Source of the DNA: Spirobacillus cienkowskii
GTDB taxonomy: Bacteria > Bdellovibrionota_B > Oligoflexia > Silvanigrellales > Silvanigrellaceae
Direction of reading: 5' to 3'
Assembly: GCF_037081835.1 (NCBI RefSeq)
Contig: NZ_CP146516.1
Coordinates: forward strand, 1,511,501-1,575,500
Length of the DNA stretch: 64,000 bases
Shown here: in pieces, positions 1 to 8,220 of the stretch
Layout: each line of letters opens with the position of its first letter
How positions within the stretch are numbered: position 1 is the first letter of the stretch
Translations under genes and position numbers: made by a program
Notes under the pieces: model-generated
The model's database searches: none
What the model was told of the DNA's origin: nothing
What the model saw: the letters and a program-made list of their open reading frames with translations, nothing else

Positions 1-735
1 AATTGGAATGCCATCTGGCAAATAATGCACATTTTTTGTTGCGCCTAAGTAACCAATGCTTGGTTGTATTTTAGGCAAAGCTTGAAGAGGAATAGAAAAT
101 AACTCTAAAAGTTCATCATCATATTGACCAGTGTGTAAGTTGTATAACATTGTACGGCTTGCATTTGTATGATCAGTAAAAAAGGATACGCCGTCTGTTA
201 ACTTCCAAATAATGTAACAATCTATTGTTCCCAATGCAAGATCACCCATTAATGACCATTGCTTTGTTTTTGGATAATGTTCGAGCATCCAGTGCATTTT
301 GGAAGCACTAAAATAGGGATCACAGACCAATCCTGTTTTGCTTAAAATTTTTTTTCTAATATTTTCGTTTCGCTTTAATGCGTCGCAAAACTCTGCGGTT
401 CTTCTATCTTGCCAAACAATCGCATTCCCTGCAATTTCGCCGGTTTTTTTATTCCATGCTAAACATGTTTCGCGTTGATTTGTAATACCAATAGCAGCTA
501 TTTTATTAACTAAAAATTCATGGTTTTGTAAAACTGCGAGATCAAGACAATTTTTAATTGACTTTAATGTCGTTTCCCAAATATCGTTTGGATTATGCTC
601 AACTAATCCTGGTTTCGGATAAATTTGGGGAAACTCAATTTTGTTATTTCCATACATGCTAAAATTATTCATACTAAATAAAGAAGATTGTATTCCTGTT
701 GTTCCTTCGTCAATAGAAAGGATAAAATCTGTCAT
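1..735 (-). CDS. glpK: Glycerol kinase, N-terminal part (runs off the window)
   Basis: The first 245 residues, read from the ATG at 735, are visible; the rest lies beyond base 1. Glycerol kinase phosphorylates glycerol with ATP to sn-glycerol 3-phosphate in the cytoplasm. The N-terminus has the FGGY-kinase phosphate-binding segment SIDEGTTG, then FPQIYPKPGLVEHNPNDIW, the segment GITNQRET, VWQDRRT and TNASRTMLYNL, all characteristic of glycerol kinase rather than xylulokinase or other sugar kinases. An AAGGAGTTAATG stretch sits just upstream of the ATG. No facilitator gene is visible on this side. The gene is divergent from nagZ, with 57 bp between them. The identity is strong; completeness cannot be judged. 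Confidence 0.95.
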   Translation of the reverse strand, partial: MTDFILSIDEGTTGIQSSLFSMNNFSMYGNNKIEFPQIYPKPGLVEHNPNDIWETTLKSIKNCLDLAVLQNHEFLVNKIAAIGITNQRETCLAWNKKTGEIAGNAIVWQDRRTAEFCDALKRNENIRKKILSKTGLVCDPYFSASKMHWMLEHYPKTKQWSLMGDLALGTIDCYIIWKLTDGVSFFTDHTNASRTMLYNLHTGQYDDELLELFSIPLQALPKIQPSIGYLGATKNVHYLPDGIPI

Positions 736-792
736 AATCATTAACTCCTTTTTTAAAAATATAATACTATTCTTTGTCAGGAGGATACTAAT

Positions 793-1923
793 GTGAGATC
801 AAAGACACAACAAATTGTTCCAAAAAAATTTCAAGATTATTTTTATTCATTACCAACTATTGAGCAAGCTGGATTTTTTTTATGGCCATCACTCGCTAGT
901 GATGACATTAGTATAAAAGAAAAAGAATTATTTAAAATCATCAAGCCATCAGGATGCATTCTGTTTAAAAGAAATTTTCAGACCCTTTCTAAATCTAGGC
1001 AACTCATTACAAATTTAAAAAAATATATTGCAAAAAAAAAATCAAATTATCGCATGCCATTTATAGTTTCTATTGATGAAGAAGGAGGAAGAGTTTCTCG
1101 CTTACCGTTACCTTTTCCTAGAGGAAAACCAGCACTTGAATTTGCAGATAATGATGATTTAATAGGACTTGAAGGACAACTTTTACACCAAATTTTTATT
1201 GCAAAAAGTCTTGGAGTTAATTGTATTCTTAGTCCTGTCGCAGATATCCTGTCAGAACCAAATAATCCTGTAATTGGAGATCGATGCTTTGGTAGAGATG
1301 CGCAAACAGTAACTAAGTTTGCAAGTTTTGCAAATCATGTTTTAATGCAAGAAAATATTTTTTCTTGTGCAAAGCATTTTCCAGGACACGGTAACACCAA
1401 AACAGATTCCCACAAAGAACTCAGTGTGAGTGATGTTAGCCTAGAACAATTAAAACAACGAGAGTGGATACCATTTCAAAAACTCATTCAAGACAATATT
1501 CCTTTTATTATAAGCGCGCACGTTATTGTTCCAAGTTTAGACCCAAAAAATCCTGCCACATTAAGCAAAACTATTTTAACAAAATATCTTAGAAATGATT
1601 TAAATTTTAAAGGCATAATTTTAAGTGATGACTTGCGAATGAATGCAATCGCTGAGCATTATAATTTAAAAAGAAAAATTGAATCATCTATTACTGAAAG
1701 CTCTGACGTTTCAAGTCATGAAGAGGATAACTTTTTAAAATTGGCTTCAATAGATGCTCTTTGGGCTGGATGTGATATTTTATTAAGTTGCCAAAGTATC
1801 ACTCGAGAAGCAAAAATTGCATATGCTATTGCTGAAAAAATGGAAAATGATAAAATTTTCCATAAATTGATGTTGGAGAAAGCGTGGAATATTTTTTTGA
1901 ATTTAACAAAAAAACAAAACTAG
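793..1923 (+). CDS. nagZ: Beta-N-acetylhexosaminidase, GH3 family (NagZ)
   Basis: NagZ removes N-acetylglucosamine from anhydromuropeptides during cytoplasmic peptidoglycan recycling. The 376-residue protein shows the substrate segment IDEEGGRVSRLP, the family signature KHFPGHGNTKTDSHKE with the catalytic His/Asp loop, and the nucleophile region ILSDDLRMNAI. The length is slightly above the usual 330-350 because of a polar insert after the nucleophile segment (about residues 290-310). The start is a GTG at 793: an ATG two bases earlier is followed at once by TGA, and a strong AGGAGG lies at 779-784. The 3' end overlaps the next gene by 40 bases, so the two are probably co-translated. Confidence 0.93.
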   Translation: MRSKTQQIVPKKFQDYFYSLPTIEQAGFFLWPSLASDDISIKEKELFKIIKPSGCILFKRNFQTLSKSRQLITNLKKYIAKKKSNYRMPFIVSIDEEGGRVSRLPLPFPRGKPALEFADNDDLIGLEGQLLHQIFIAKSLGVNCILSPVADILSEPNNPVIGDRCFGRDAQTVTKFASFANHVLMQENIFSCAKHFPGHGNTKTDSHKELSVSDVSLEQLKQREWIPFQKLIQDNIPFIISAHVIVPSLDPKNPATLSKTILTKYLRNDLNFKGIILSDDLRMNAIAEHYNLKRKIESSITESSDVSSHEEDNFLKLASIDALWAGCDILLSCQSITREAKIAYAIAEKMENDKIFHKLMLEKAWNIFLNLTKKQN

Positions 1924-2501
1924 AAAATATTGCATTTTTTCTATTGATTAGTTTTTTTTTACATTCATGTATTTATTTTGCAGTGGTTTTTATGCATGTC
2001 CCTGAACCCGAAACAATTTCTATTTCTCTTACAAATAATAACTTACAAATTGTTAACAATAAGCCACAGTCAAAACCAAAACAACAAAAACCCAATACTC
2101 CAAAAGTTCAAAAACAAATTGCTGTAGATCAAAAAAAACCACTACCGCAACCTGTTACAAGCAACCCACAACCCAATCCAACAGAGCAAACAACACAAAA
2201 CGATCAGAATGAAGCCTACGCGAACGAAACTGTTGCCGATAAGTCGGCGGCATGCACATTACCAGAAATCAATTTAACCGATGATGCCACTCAAGCAGGA
2301 GTGACAAGTGGTATTGTTACGATTGATGTGTCTATTGATGGAGATGGCAAGGTCACAAAAGCAAAGTTGGTGCGAGGAACAGGTTATAATGTTGATAGTG
2401 TCGCATTAAAAGTAGCATTAACCTTAAAATGCAAACCTGCAATAAAAGAAAAATCCAGTTTAGCTGTGATTAAAAGAATCAATTGGAAGATAATCCCTTA
2501 A
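1884..2501 (+). CDS. TonB-family protein
   Basis: This 205-residue protein has the TonB layout: a short cytoplasmic N-terminus, one hydrophobic segment (about residues 15-37), a Pro/Gln/Lys-rich spacer (about 55-110) that would cross the periplasm, and a C-terminal TonB-like domain (about 135-205) with the typical VTIDVSIDGDGKVTKAKLV start and a final RINWKI strand. TonB proteins transmit energy from the inner-membrane ExbB/ExbD complex to outer-membrane receptors. The start is a GTG at 1884 inside nagZ, with GGAG about 6 bases upstream; a TTG at 1944 is a weaker alternative. It faces dusB tail to tail and overlaps it by 4 bases. Candidate partners ExbB/ExbD lie 8 kb away at 9580-10658. Whether it serves siderophore uptake or another receptor is unknown. 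Confidence 0.82.
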   Translation: MEYFFEFNKKTKLENIAFFLLISFFLHSCIYFAVVFMHVPEPETISISLTNNNLQIVNNKPQSKPKQQKPNTPKVQKQIAVDQKKPLPQPVTSNPQPNPTEQTTQNDQNEAYANETVADKSAACTLPEINLTDDATQAGVTSGIVTIDVSIDGDGKVTKAKLVRGTGYNVDSVALKVALTLKCKPAIKEKSSLAVIKRINWKIIP

Positions 2502-3616
2502 TTGACAATCAAGTCTTCTGCTCCCACACCACGATCCAAAACGCGATCCATTTCATATTTTGGATCATAAGAACTTTGCACTGCTTCCGAACCATTTGAA
2601 AAACTTCTTAGAGTACTATTTGCAATATTTGCTGCGTAGTTTTTTAAAATTTCGCGAGCGGCGTCTAAACTTTCTACACGATTTAATGTTTCACGAACTG
2701 CTTTACTTGCTGGAAAACCTTTTGTGTACCAAAGCAAATGTTTACGCGCTAAAATTGCAGCAAGCTTATTATTGCCATAATGCTCTTGTTGATACGAAAT
2801 ATGTCGCATCACCAAATCTAACCATTCTGCGAAACTTGGGGCAACAGGTTTATTGTTTAATATTTCTTGAAATATCCAAGGGTTTCCTAATGCACCGCGG
2901 CTGACCATCACAGCATCGCATTGTGTATTGTGTTGCATCAAATATGCAGAGGAATAAGAAAAAAGATCTCCATTGCCCACTTTAACAACTTTTGATGAAA
3001 ATCGCTTGCCCACTTCAATGGCTTTTGCAATATTTTTATGATCACACGGAGTTTCATAGCCTTCAGAACGCGTTCTGCCATGCACAGTAAACATATCAAC
3101 ATTTTCAAGCAACGCTCGCTCTGTGGTGTCTGAAACAGAAATAGCATCCCGAGTATAGCCAATGCGATATTTTACAGAAAGAGGGCGATTTGTTGCTGCC
3201 CGTGATTGTTTGATTGTTTCAGTGATGCGTTGCGGGTCTTTGAGAAAACCACTGCCGCACCCTGCATTGACGACTTTTTTAACAGGACAACCCATATTAA
3301 TATCAATGGTATCAAATCCTTGCTTATCAAGATAGCGAATGGCGGAGGCCACTTGTTCGGAACAAGGACCTGTCACCTGAACCCCAAGCACAGATTCTTG
3401 TGCATGGCGCGCCATCATTTCAAAAGTTCTTTTATTTTGATATGCAATTGCCGTAGCAGATAACATTTCTACATAAGTCAATCCAGCACCCATTTCTTGA
3501 CAAATTCTTCTAAAAGGAATGTCAGAAACTCCTGCAAGAGGAGCCAGAAAGACACGATTTTTAACAACTAAATCACCAATTTGTATAGGCTGATTAAAAA
3601 AATTCACAGGACTCAT
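2498..3616 (-). CDS. dusB: tRNA-dihydrouridine synthase (DusB type)
   Basis: This is an FMN-dependent enzyme that reduces uridines in the tRNA D-loop to dihydrouridine. The TIM-barrel start LAPLAGVSDIPFRRICQEMGAG is followed by the Dus signature DINMGCPVKKVVNAGCGSG, with the proton-donating Cys of the GCG motif, then KYRIG, TVHGRTR, VGNGD and SRGALGNPWIF for phosphate binding of FMN. At 372 residues it is about 40 longer than E. coli DusB; the extra residues are a C-terminal tail with no recognised motif. The ATG overlaps the stop of the upstream rlmN-like gene (ATGA at 3613-3616), so the pair forms one RNA-modification operon. Confidence 0.92.
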   Translation of the reverse strand: MSPVNFFNQPIQIGDLVVKNRVFLAPLAGVSDIPFRRICQEMGAGLTYVEMLSATAIAYQNKRTFEMMARHAQESVLGVQVTGPCSEQVASAIRYLDKQGFDTIDINMGCPVKKVVNAGCGSGFLKDPQRITETIKQSRAATNRPLSVKYRIGYTRDAISVSDTTERALLENVDMFTVHGRTRSEGYETPCDHKNIAKAIEVGKRFSSKVVKVGNGDLFSYSSAYLMQHNTQCDAVMVSRGALGNPWIFQEILNNKPVAPSFAEWLDLVMRHISYQQEHYGNNKLAAILARKHLLWYTKGFPASKAVRETLNRVESLDAAREILKNYAANIANSTLRSFSNGSEAVQSSYDPKYEMDRVLDRGVGAEDLIVN

Positions 3617-4689
3617 TCCTTTGCCATTTTATCTTTGATTAATTGACCACACGCTGCTTGAATGTCTCTTCCCTTTGACAAACGCACTGTAGCCACCATA
3701 CCCGCTTTTTTAAGCTCGGTTTGAAAAGCATACACTCTGCCTAAATCAGGGCGGCGAAATGAAGCGCCTGTGTGCTCATTTAATGGAATCAAATTGATTT
3801 TTACAGATATGCCAGTGAGCAATGCGATCAATGCTTGAGCGTGCGCCGTTGTATCATTAATTCCACGTAGTAATGTGTATTGAATCATAAATTTTCTTTT
3901 TGGGAATTTTTGTGAAAAGTCTTTTAATACAGAAATAACTTCGGTTATGGGACTCTTAAGATTAACCGGCATAATTTTACTTCTTTCCTCATCAAAAGGA
4001 GAATGCAAAGACAATGCCAACGCAACTTTAGAATAATTAAGAACTTTTTGTAGTTGAGGAAGAAGCCCGACAGTGCTGATTGTAACCTTATTGGGCGAAA
4101 AGTTGAGTGCAAGGGGATCACAAAATATTGTGGTACTTTCTAACACATTATCTATATTATCAAGAGGTTCACCCATTCCCATATACACAATATTGGTCAC
4201 TCTAGGATAAGAAGACAAATCATTTACAAAATTTTCTGAACGCCAACGCTCTGCAAGAAGCACCTGTGCAACAATCTCATCAGAAGTCAAACTCCTTTGT
4301 AACCCCATACGACCAGTCTGACAAAAACGACAACCTTGCTCGCAACCGACTTGCGTTGAAAGACATTGGGTCAGTCTGCCTCTTTCTGGAATTAAAACAC
4401 TTTCAATCAACTTGCCATCACGTTTAAGGCGCATCACAAACTTAACAGAACCATCATGCGAACTGCATTGATATTCGGCAATTTCTAAAGGCAAATCGAG
4501 AGAAAACTGTGCGTCAAACCAGTTCTTAACATCCTGACTCAGCTCAATAAAATGATCAACTTGACTTTTTTTATGCTTATAAATATTGCGAAATATAGTA
4601 TCGGCGCGCAACTGCGCCTTTGCTTTTCCAAAGAAACTTGAGAGGAGTTCAACAAGTGCAACTCTTTTTTGACCGTAAAATGGAATCAT
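3613..4689 (-). CDS. Radical SAM RNA methyltransferase, RlmN family (first copy)
   Basis: RlmN enzymes methylate C2 of A2503 in 23S rRNA and A37 of some tRNAs. The 358-residue protein keeps every mechanistic residue I can check: the radical-SAM cluster motif GCEQGCRFCQTG (CX3CX2C), the upstream Cys in TQCLSTQVGC, MGMGEP, SLHSP and the C-terminal Cys in AACGQL. It differs from the second copy at 61855-62967, which is nearer the family consensus (for example SLTSDE here against NLTMGE there). It is coupled to dusB by an ATGA overlap. AAGG lies about 11 bases before the ATG. Specialisation of the two copies for tRNA and rRNA is possible, but the sequence alone does not show it. Confidence 0.87.
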   Translation of the reverse strand: MIPFYGQKRVALVELLSSFFGKAKAQLRADTIFRNIYKHKKSQVDHFIELSQDVKNWFDAQFSLDLPLEIAEYQCSSHDGSVKFVMRLKRDGKLIESVLIPERGRLTQCLSTQVGCEQGCRFCQTGRMGLQRSLTSDEIVAQVLLAERWRSENFVNDLSSYPRVTNIVYMGMGEPLDNIDNVLESTTIFCDPLALNFSPNKVTISTVGLLPQLQKVLNYSKVALALSLHSPFDEERSKIMPVNLKSPITEVISVLKDFSQKFPKRKFMIQYTLLRGINDTTAHAQALIALLTGISVKINLIPLNEHTGASFRRPDLGRVYAFQTELKKAGMVATVRLSKGRDIQAACGQLIKDKMAKE

Positions 4690-4767
4690 AATTTTTTTAC
4701 CTTAATATTACCCACCTTAATGGTGTTTTCTTTTCAATCAAAGTATAAATTGATGGTCAAGTTCTTT

Positions 4768-4795
4768 TTGCATTAATTAAGTTTTATGCTATCTT
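4768..4795 (+). promoter_or_regulatory. Possible promoter of the DUF4301 gene
   Basis: TTGCAT (4768-4773) and TATCTT (4790-4795) are separated by 16 bp and lie 34 bp before the gene start. Both boxes match the housekeeping consensus only partly, and the surrounding DNA is very AT-rich, so chance similarity is likely. Confidence 0.3.
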
Positions 4796-4828
4796 CTCAA
4801 TTTATTATGAAAATTTAGGAGACTTTGA

Positions 4829-6736
4829 ATGGAATTTAGAAACGAAATCATACCGCAAGACATTTTCCAAAACTTCATGAATGTCACACCTAAACACTTA
4901 CATAATCAAAAACTAAATTTTCAACGAATTTCTATACATCATTCACGTATTTTATACGCAATAAATAATAATATTCAAACAACAATCCCTATTTCTGATG
5001 CATGCACAATCGAAAATGGGGGCATTATATCAAATGCCGTATTTAACGAAATTACCAATAACACTGATTTAAATTTTGTTAAATCAACATGTTTAAAACA
5101 ATGGATCCGCAATTCTTTGGTAACATGTATTCCTGCTGCAGGAGCTGCTGCACGTTTTTTTTGTGACTTACAAAAATTAATAAATTCAATTGAAGAAACA
5201 GTTCCTGAATTAAAAAAACTTATTAATAAAAATGAAATTATTATTAATGAAAAAAGAAGAAATCAAATTATAGATTATTTAAATAATTTTATTTTGAGTT
5301 CTTTTTTAGAAAAAACTATGAATTCAAAATTATATAAAAATAACAATACTATTTTTGATACTGTGAATTTTATAAAATCACAACTATTTAATAAAAATAC
5401 AATTATAAAGTCACAACACATTAACAATATTTTGGTAACATATACAATTTCTAATTTTATACTAGAAAACTATCAAAACATCCCTAAAGCTTTACTTCCT
5501 GCTACAAATGAGAATGATACTTTTTTAAAGCTTAAAATTATAGAACAATTTCATCTTTTTCATTCTTTAGGAAATGTATTAATTGTGCCACCAGAAATGA
5601 AAAATAATTTTGAATTAGAAATTCAAAAAATAATATCTAATTTTACCGATCAAAAATATATATCCAACATTGATAATAATGTAAATTATAAAAATTATGT
5701 CAATAACTGGATTGTTTTAGAACAAGGTTTTGATTTATCAACAATTCGCTTTCATATAGATGGAAAGCCTTACCTTGATTCAAATGGAAATATTTCTCTT
5801 GTTTCTGCAGGACATGGAGAGCTTATTCACCTTTTTAATGATATCGCAGATAGCTTTCCGGAAGCTGAATGTTTGCACATCAGAAATATTGATAATATTA
5901 TTGGAACACAAGAAACGCAGCAAGATGCATTGCTAAATTTAAGTAAAGTATTTAAAGTAGTGCGCCAGTGTCTAGAATATTTGCGGTTACAGATCCAAAT
6001 CATAGTAGAAAATAAAAATAATCTCCATAAAGCTAAAATTAGTGACATTGAAGTTTTTAATATTCTGCTTTATTTTTCTAAGCTTATAAATAATAATTCT
6101 TTACATAAAGAATTATTAAATTGTTATCAACAAGAACAATCTATTTCATTTTTGTTAATTATAAAAACTCTTGGACAACTATTTCATTGGCCATTAGATG
6201 AATTTCAAAATTATAATATAACAACATGGATACAACTTTTAGATAAATTAGAAAATCCTTTATCCGTTTTTGGCGTTGTTCAAAAAGAAAAAAATGATAC
6301 AGGAGGCGGTCCCGTTTTTGTAAAGTTACAAGACAACTCAAATATTAAATTATGTCTAGAAATGCCTCATGCCTCAGAAAATGATTGTAAAAATTATTTT
6401 GGTGACAATGGTAAAGTCACTCACTTTAATCCTGTATTGGTATTTTTTGAGTTAAGAACTCATGATATTTCTAAAAATGAAAAAGAAAAAATAGGAAAAA
6501 AAGTTAATTATGCAAAACTTTTTGACGAACGTTTTTGGTTATTAACACAAAGGGAACACATGGGGAATCCAGTGTGTTACCATGAAACTGTGTTGTATGA
6601 ACTTATTGGAAACTCTGCAGTAACAAATTTATTGTTTATTGAAGTTCCTCGTTCTCTTTTTCATCCACACAAATCTTATGCAGACACCATAGGTAAAAGT
6701 AGGCACTCTTATGGATTTGACGAAATTATTTCTTAA
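4829..6736 (+). CDS. DUF4301 family protein, nucleotidyltransferase-like
   Basis: This large cytoplasmic protein (635 residues) has the landmarks I know from DUF4301: IPAAGAAARFFCDL early on (about 93-106), resembling the nucleotide-binding loop of sugar-nucleotide pyrophosphorylases; GHGELIHLFNDI and LHIRNIDNI in the middle (about 330-355); a glycine-rich TGGGPVFVK (about 490); HFNPV; and IEVPRSLFHPHKSYADTIG near the end. The reaction is not known; a sugar- or nucleotide-activating role is only inferred from the loop. Most of the remaining sequence is rich in Asn, Ile and Lys. AGGAGA precedes the ATG. The next gene begins inside its last 26 bases, so the two are likely translated together. 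Confidence 0.75.
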   Translation: MEFRNEIIPQDIFQNFMNVTPKHLHNQKLNFQRISIHHSRILYAINNNIQTTIPISDACTIENGGIISNAVFNEITNNTDLNFVKSTCLKQWIRNSLVTCIPAAGAAARFFCDLQKLINSIEETVPELKKLINKNEIIINEKRRNQIIDYLNNFILSSFLEKTMNSKLYKNNNTIFDTVNFIKSQLFNKNTIIKSQHINNILVTYTISNFILENYQNIPKALLPATNENDTFLKLKIIEQFHLFHSLGNVLIVPPEMKNNFELEIQKIISNFTDQKYISNIDNNVNYKNYVNNWIVLEQGFDLSTIRFHIDGKPYLDSNGNISLVSAGHGELIHLFNDIADSFPEAECLHIRNIDNIIGTQETQQDALLNLSKVFKVVRQCLEYLRLQIQIIVENKNNLHKAKISDIEVFNILLYFSKLINNNSLHKELLNCYQQEQSISFLLIIKTLGQLFHWPLDEFQNYNITTWIQLLDKLENPLSVFGVVQKEKNDTGGGPVFVKLQDNSNIKLCLEMPHASENDCKNYFGDNGKVTHFNPVLVFFELRTHDISKNEKEKIGKKVNYAKLFDERFWLLTQREHMGNPVCYHETVLYELIGNSAVTNLLFIEVPRSLFHPHKSYADTIGKSRHSYGFDEIIS

Positions 6737-7232
6737 ATCAAAACATGGAATTATTGATGCACAATTACAAACAAAGCAAGTAGCTCTTACCTTATTTTCT
6801 GCTCTTAAATCTCAACTCGAACAAGATTTAAAATATTTAACATTGCAAAAAGATCTTGATGATGATCTTTTTTTTAGTAAAGTTCAAATATTATTTGGCC
6901 AGTATTCAGACGAATCTAAAAATAAAACAAATACAACACACAAAGACAAACGTTATTTATTTATATATATCCCAGGAAATGCTGGATTTTTAATTGAACC
7001 AAATACAACTTTTGATACTTTAAATATGTACAGAGCAACCCGTGTTTATCAACATTTAGGAAGCACTAAAGAAGACAATGCTTTAACCCCCTATTTTGTG
7101 CTTAAAAGTGATATTATTGGGGAATTTAAAATACTGGATGAAAACTATGTGAGAGTTTCTGACAATCAAAAAACGTTATCTGTAGCACAAATGAGCGAAA
7201 TGCTAATACTTTTATCGGACTCTATGAAATAA
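6711..7232 (+). CDS. Unknown protein coupled to the DUF4301 gene
   Basis: I do not recognise this 173-residue protein. It has no signal peptide or membrane segment. The first 60 residues look helical and charged, then a region with YLFIYIPGNAGFLIEPN suggests a small alpha/beta fold. The ATG at 6711 lies inside the end of the DUF4301 gene with an AGG about 7 bases upstream, which argues for translational coupling and a shared task. It runs tail to tail into the DMT transporter gene and overlaps it by 21 bases. Confidence 0.6.
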   Translation: MDLTKLFLKSKHGIIDAQLQTKQVALTLFSALKSQLEQDLKYLTLQKDLDDDLFFSKVQILFGQYSDESKNKTNTTHKDKRYLFIYIPGNAGFLIEPNTTFDTLNMYRATRVYQHLGSTKEDNALTPYFVLKSDIIGEFKILDENYVRVSDNQKTLSVAQMSEMLILLSDSMK

Positions 7233-8186
7233 CACCTTTGAAGTTTCACTATACTTAACACCAATAATAATAGAAATTAAAACACAAAATATCCCTAAAA
7301 AAGTATTTAATCCAAAAGGCTCGTTAAGTAAAAGTATTGCAAATACTGCAGCGCTAATAGGAACAACTCCTGTTAGTAATGCAGCAGTACTAGTGTCAAT
7401 TTTAGCGATCCCTTTATTATAAAATACGTAAAACAAAGCCCCGCTAAATAATCCAATCAAAAAACTAAATACCCAAATATTAGCCTCTAAAGTAAAGATA
7501 TTAAAACCATTACAACAATAATAAATAAAAAAAGGCAAACACACTATTGCATTGAATAAGTTTATGAGCAATCCAGAAACTAACGGACACACTTTGATAT
7601 TGATCATTTTTGCAAATACAGTAAATAATGCTTCAGGTATCATAGCAATAAAAACAATAATATTCCCAATCACCATACTTGATGAACCTAAAACATGAAG
7701 TGATAACTCACCATTAAGATGTATTTTATTAATATTTAAAAACATAACACCGATAAAAACTAAAACAATTGAAGCCAGATGCACTCTTTTTAATGGGTAT
7801 TTTAAAATAAAAAAAGAAAATATTGCTATCAATGTAGGAAGAGAACTCCCAATAATACCGACAGATGTTGCTGTTGTTTTGTCAAGACCTAAAATATAAA
7901 TTAAATTAAAAATCACCCCACCAGATAAAGCCATTAATAAATAAACTATCCAGTCTTTTTTAGAAAATCTTTCTTTAGTTAAATAAAAAGCAAAATTTCT
8001 TTTAACAATGTAAGTAACAAAAAACAAAATTAAAATTCCAAATAAATAACGAATTTCAAGCAAAACCAGAATAGGCACCTTACCGACTATAAATTTATTT
8101 AAGACAACGTTAATGCCAACAAATAAGTTGGCAAGCAGCATCTCAAAAACACCTATTAAATAATTTTTACTCAAATGCACGTTCAC
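7212..8186 (-). CDS. EamA/DMT family transporter
   Basis: This is an inner-membrane protein of 324 residues with about ten hydrophobic segments arranged as two EamA repeats (about 10-150 and 170-310). The repeat ends show the usual small-residue patterns, for example GLDKTTATSVGIIGSSLPTLIAI in repeat 1 and GIAKIDTSTAALLTGVVPISA in repeat 2. DMT proteins export amino acids, bases or other metabolites; the substrate cannot be read from sequence. The start is GTG at 8186, with AAGGTGA about 7 bases upstream. It is separated by 34 bp from the following ligase gene. Confidence 0.85.
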   Translation of the reverse strand: MNVHLSKNYLIGVFEMLLANLFVGINVVLNKFIVGKVPILVLLEIRYLFGILILFFVTYIVKRNFAFYLTKERFSKKDWIVYLLMALSGGVIFNLIYILGLDKTTATSVGIIGSSLPTLIAIFSFFILKYPLKRVHLASIVLVFIGVMFLNINKIHLNGELSLHVLGSSSMVIGNIIVFIAMIPEALFTVFAKMINIKVCPLVSGLLINLFNAIVCLPFFIYYCCNGFNIFTLEANIWVFSFLIGLFSGALFYVFYNKGIAKIDTSTAALLTGVVPISAAVFAILLLNEPFGLNTFLGIFCVLISIIIGVKYSETSKVLFHRVR

Positions 8187-8220
8187 AATTCACCTTTTTC
8201 GATAAATTTGTCATTATTTC

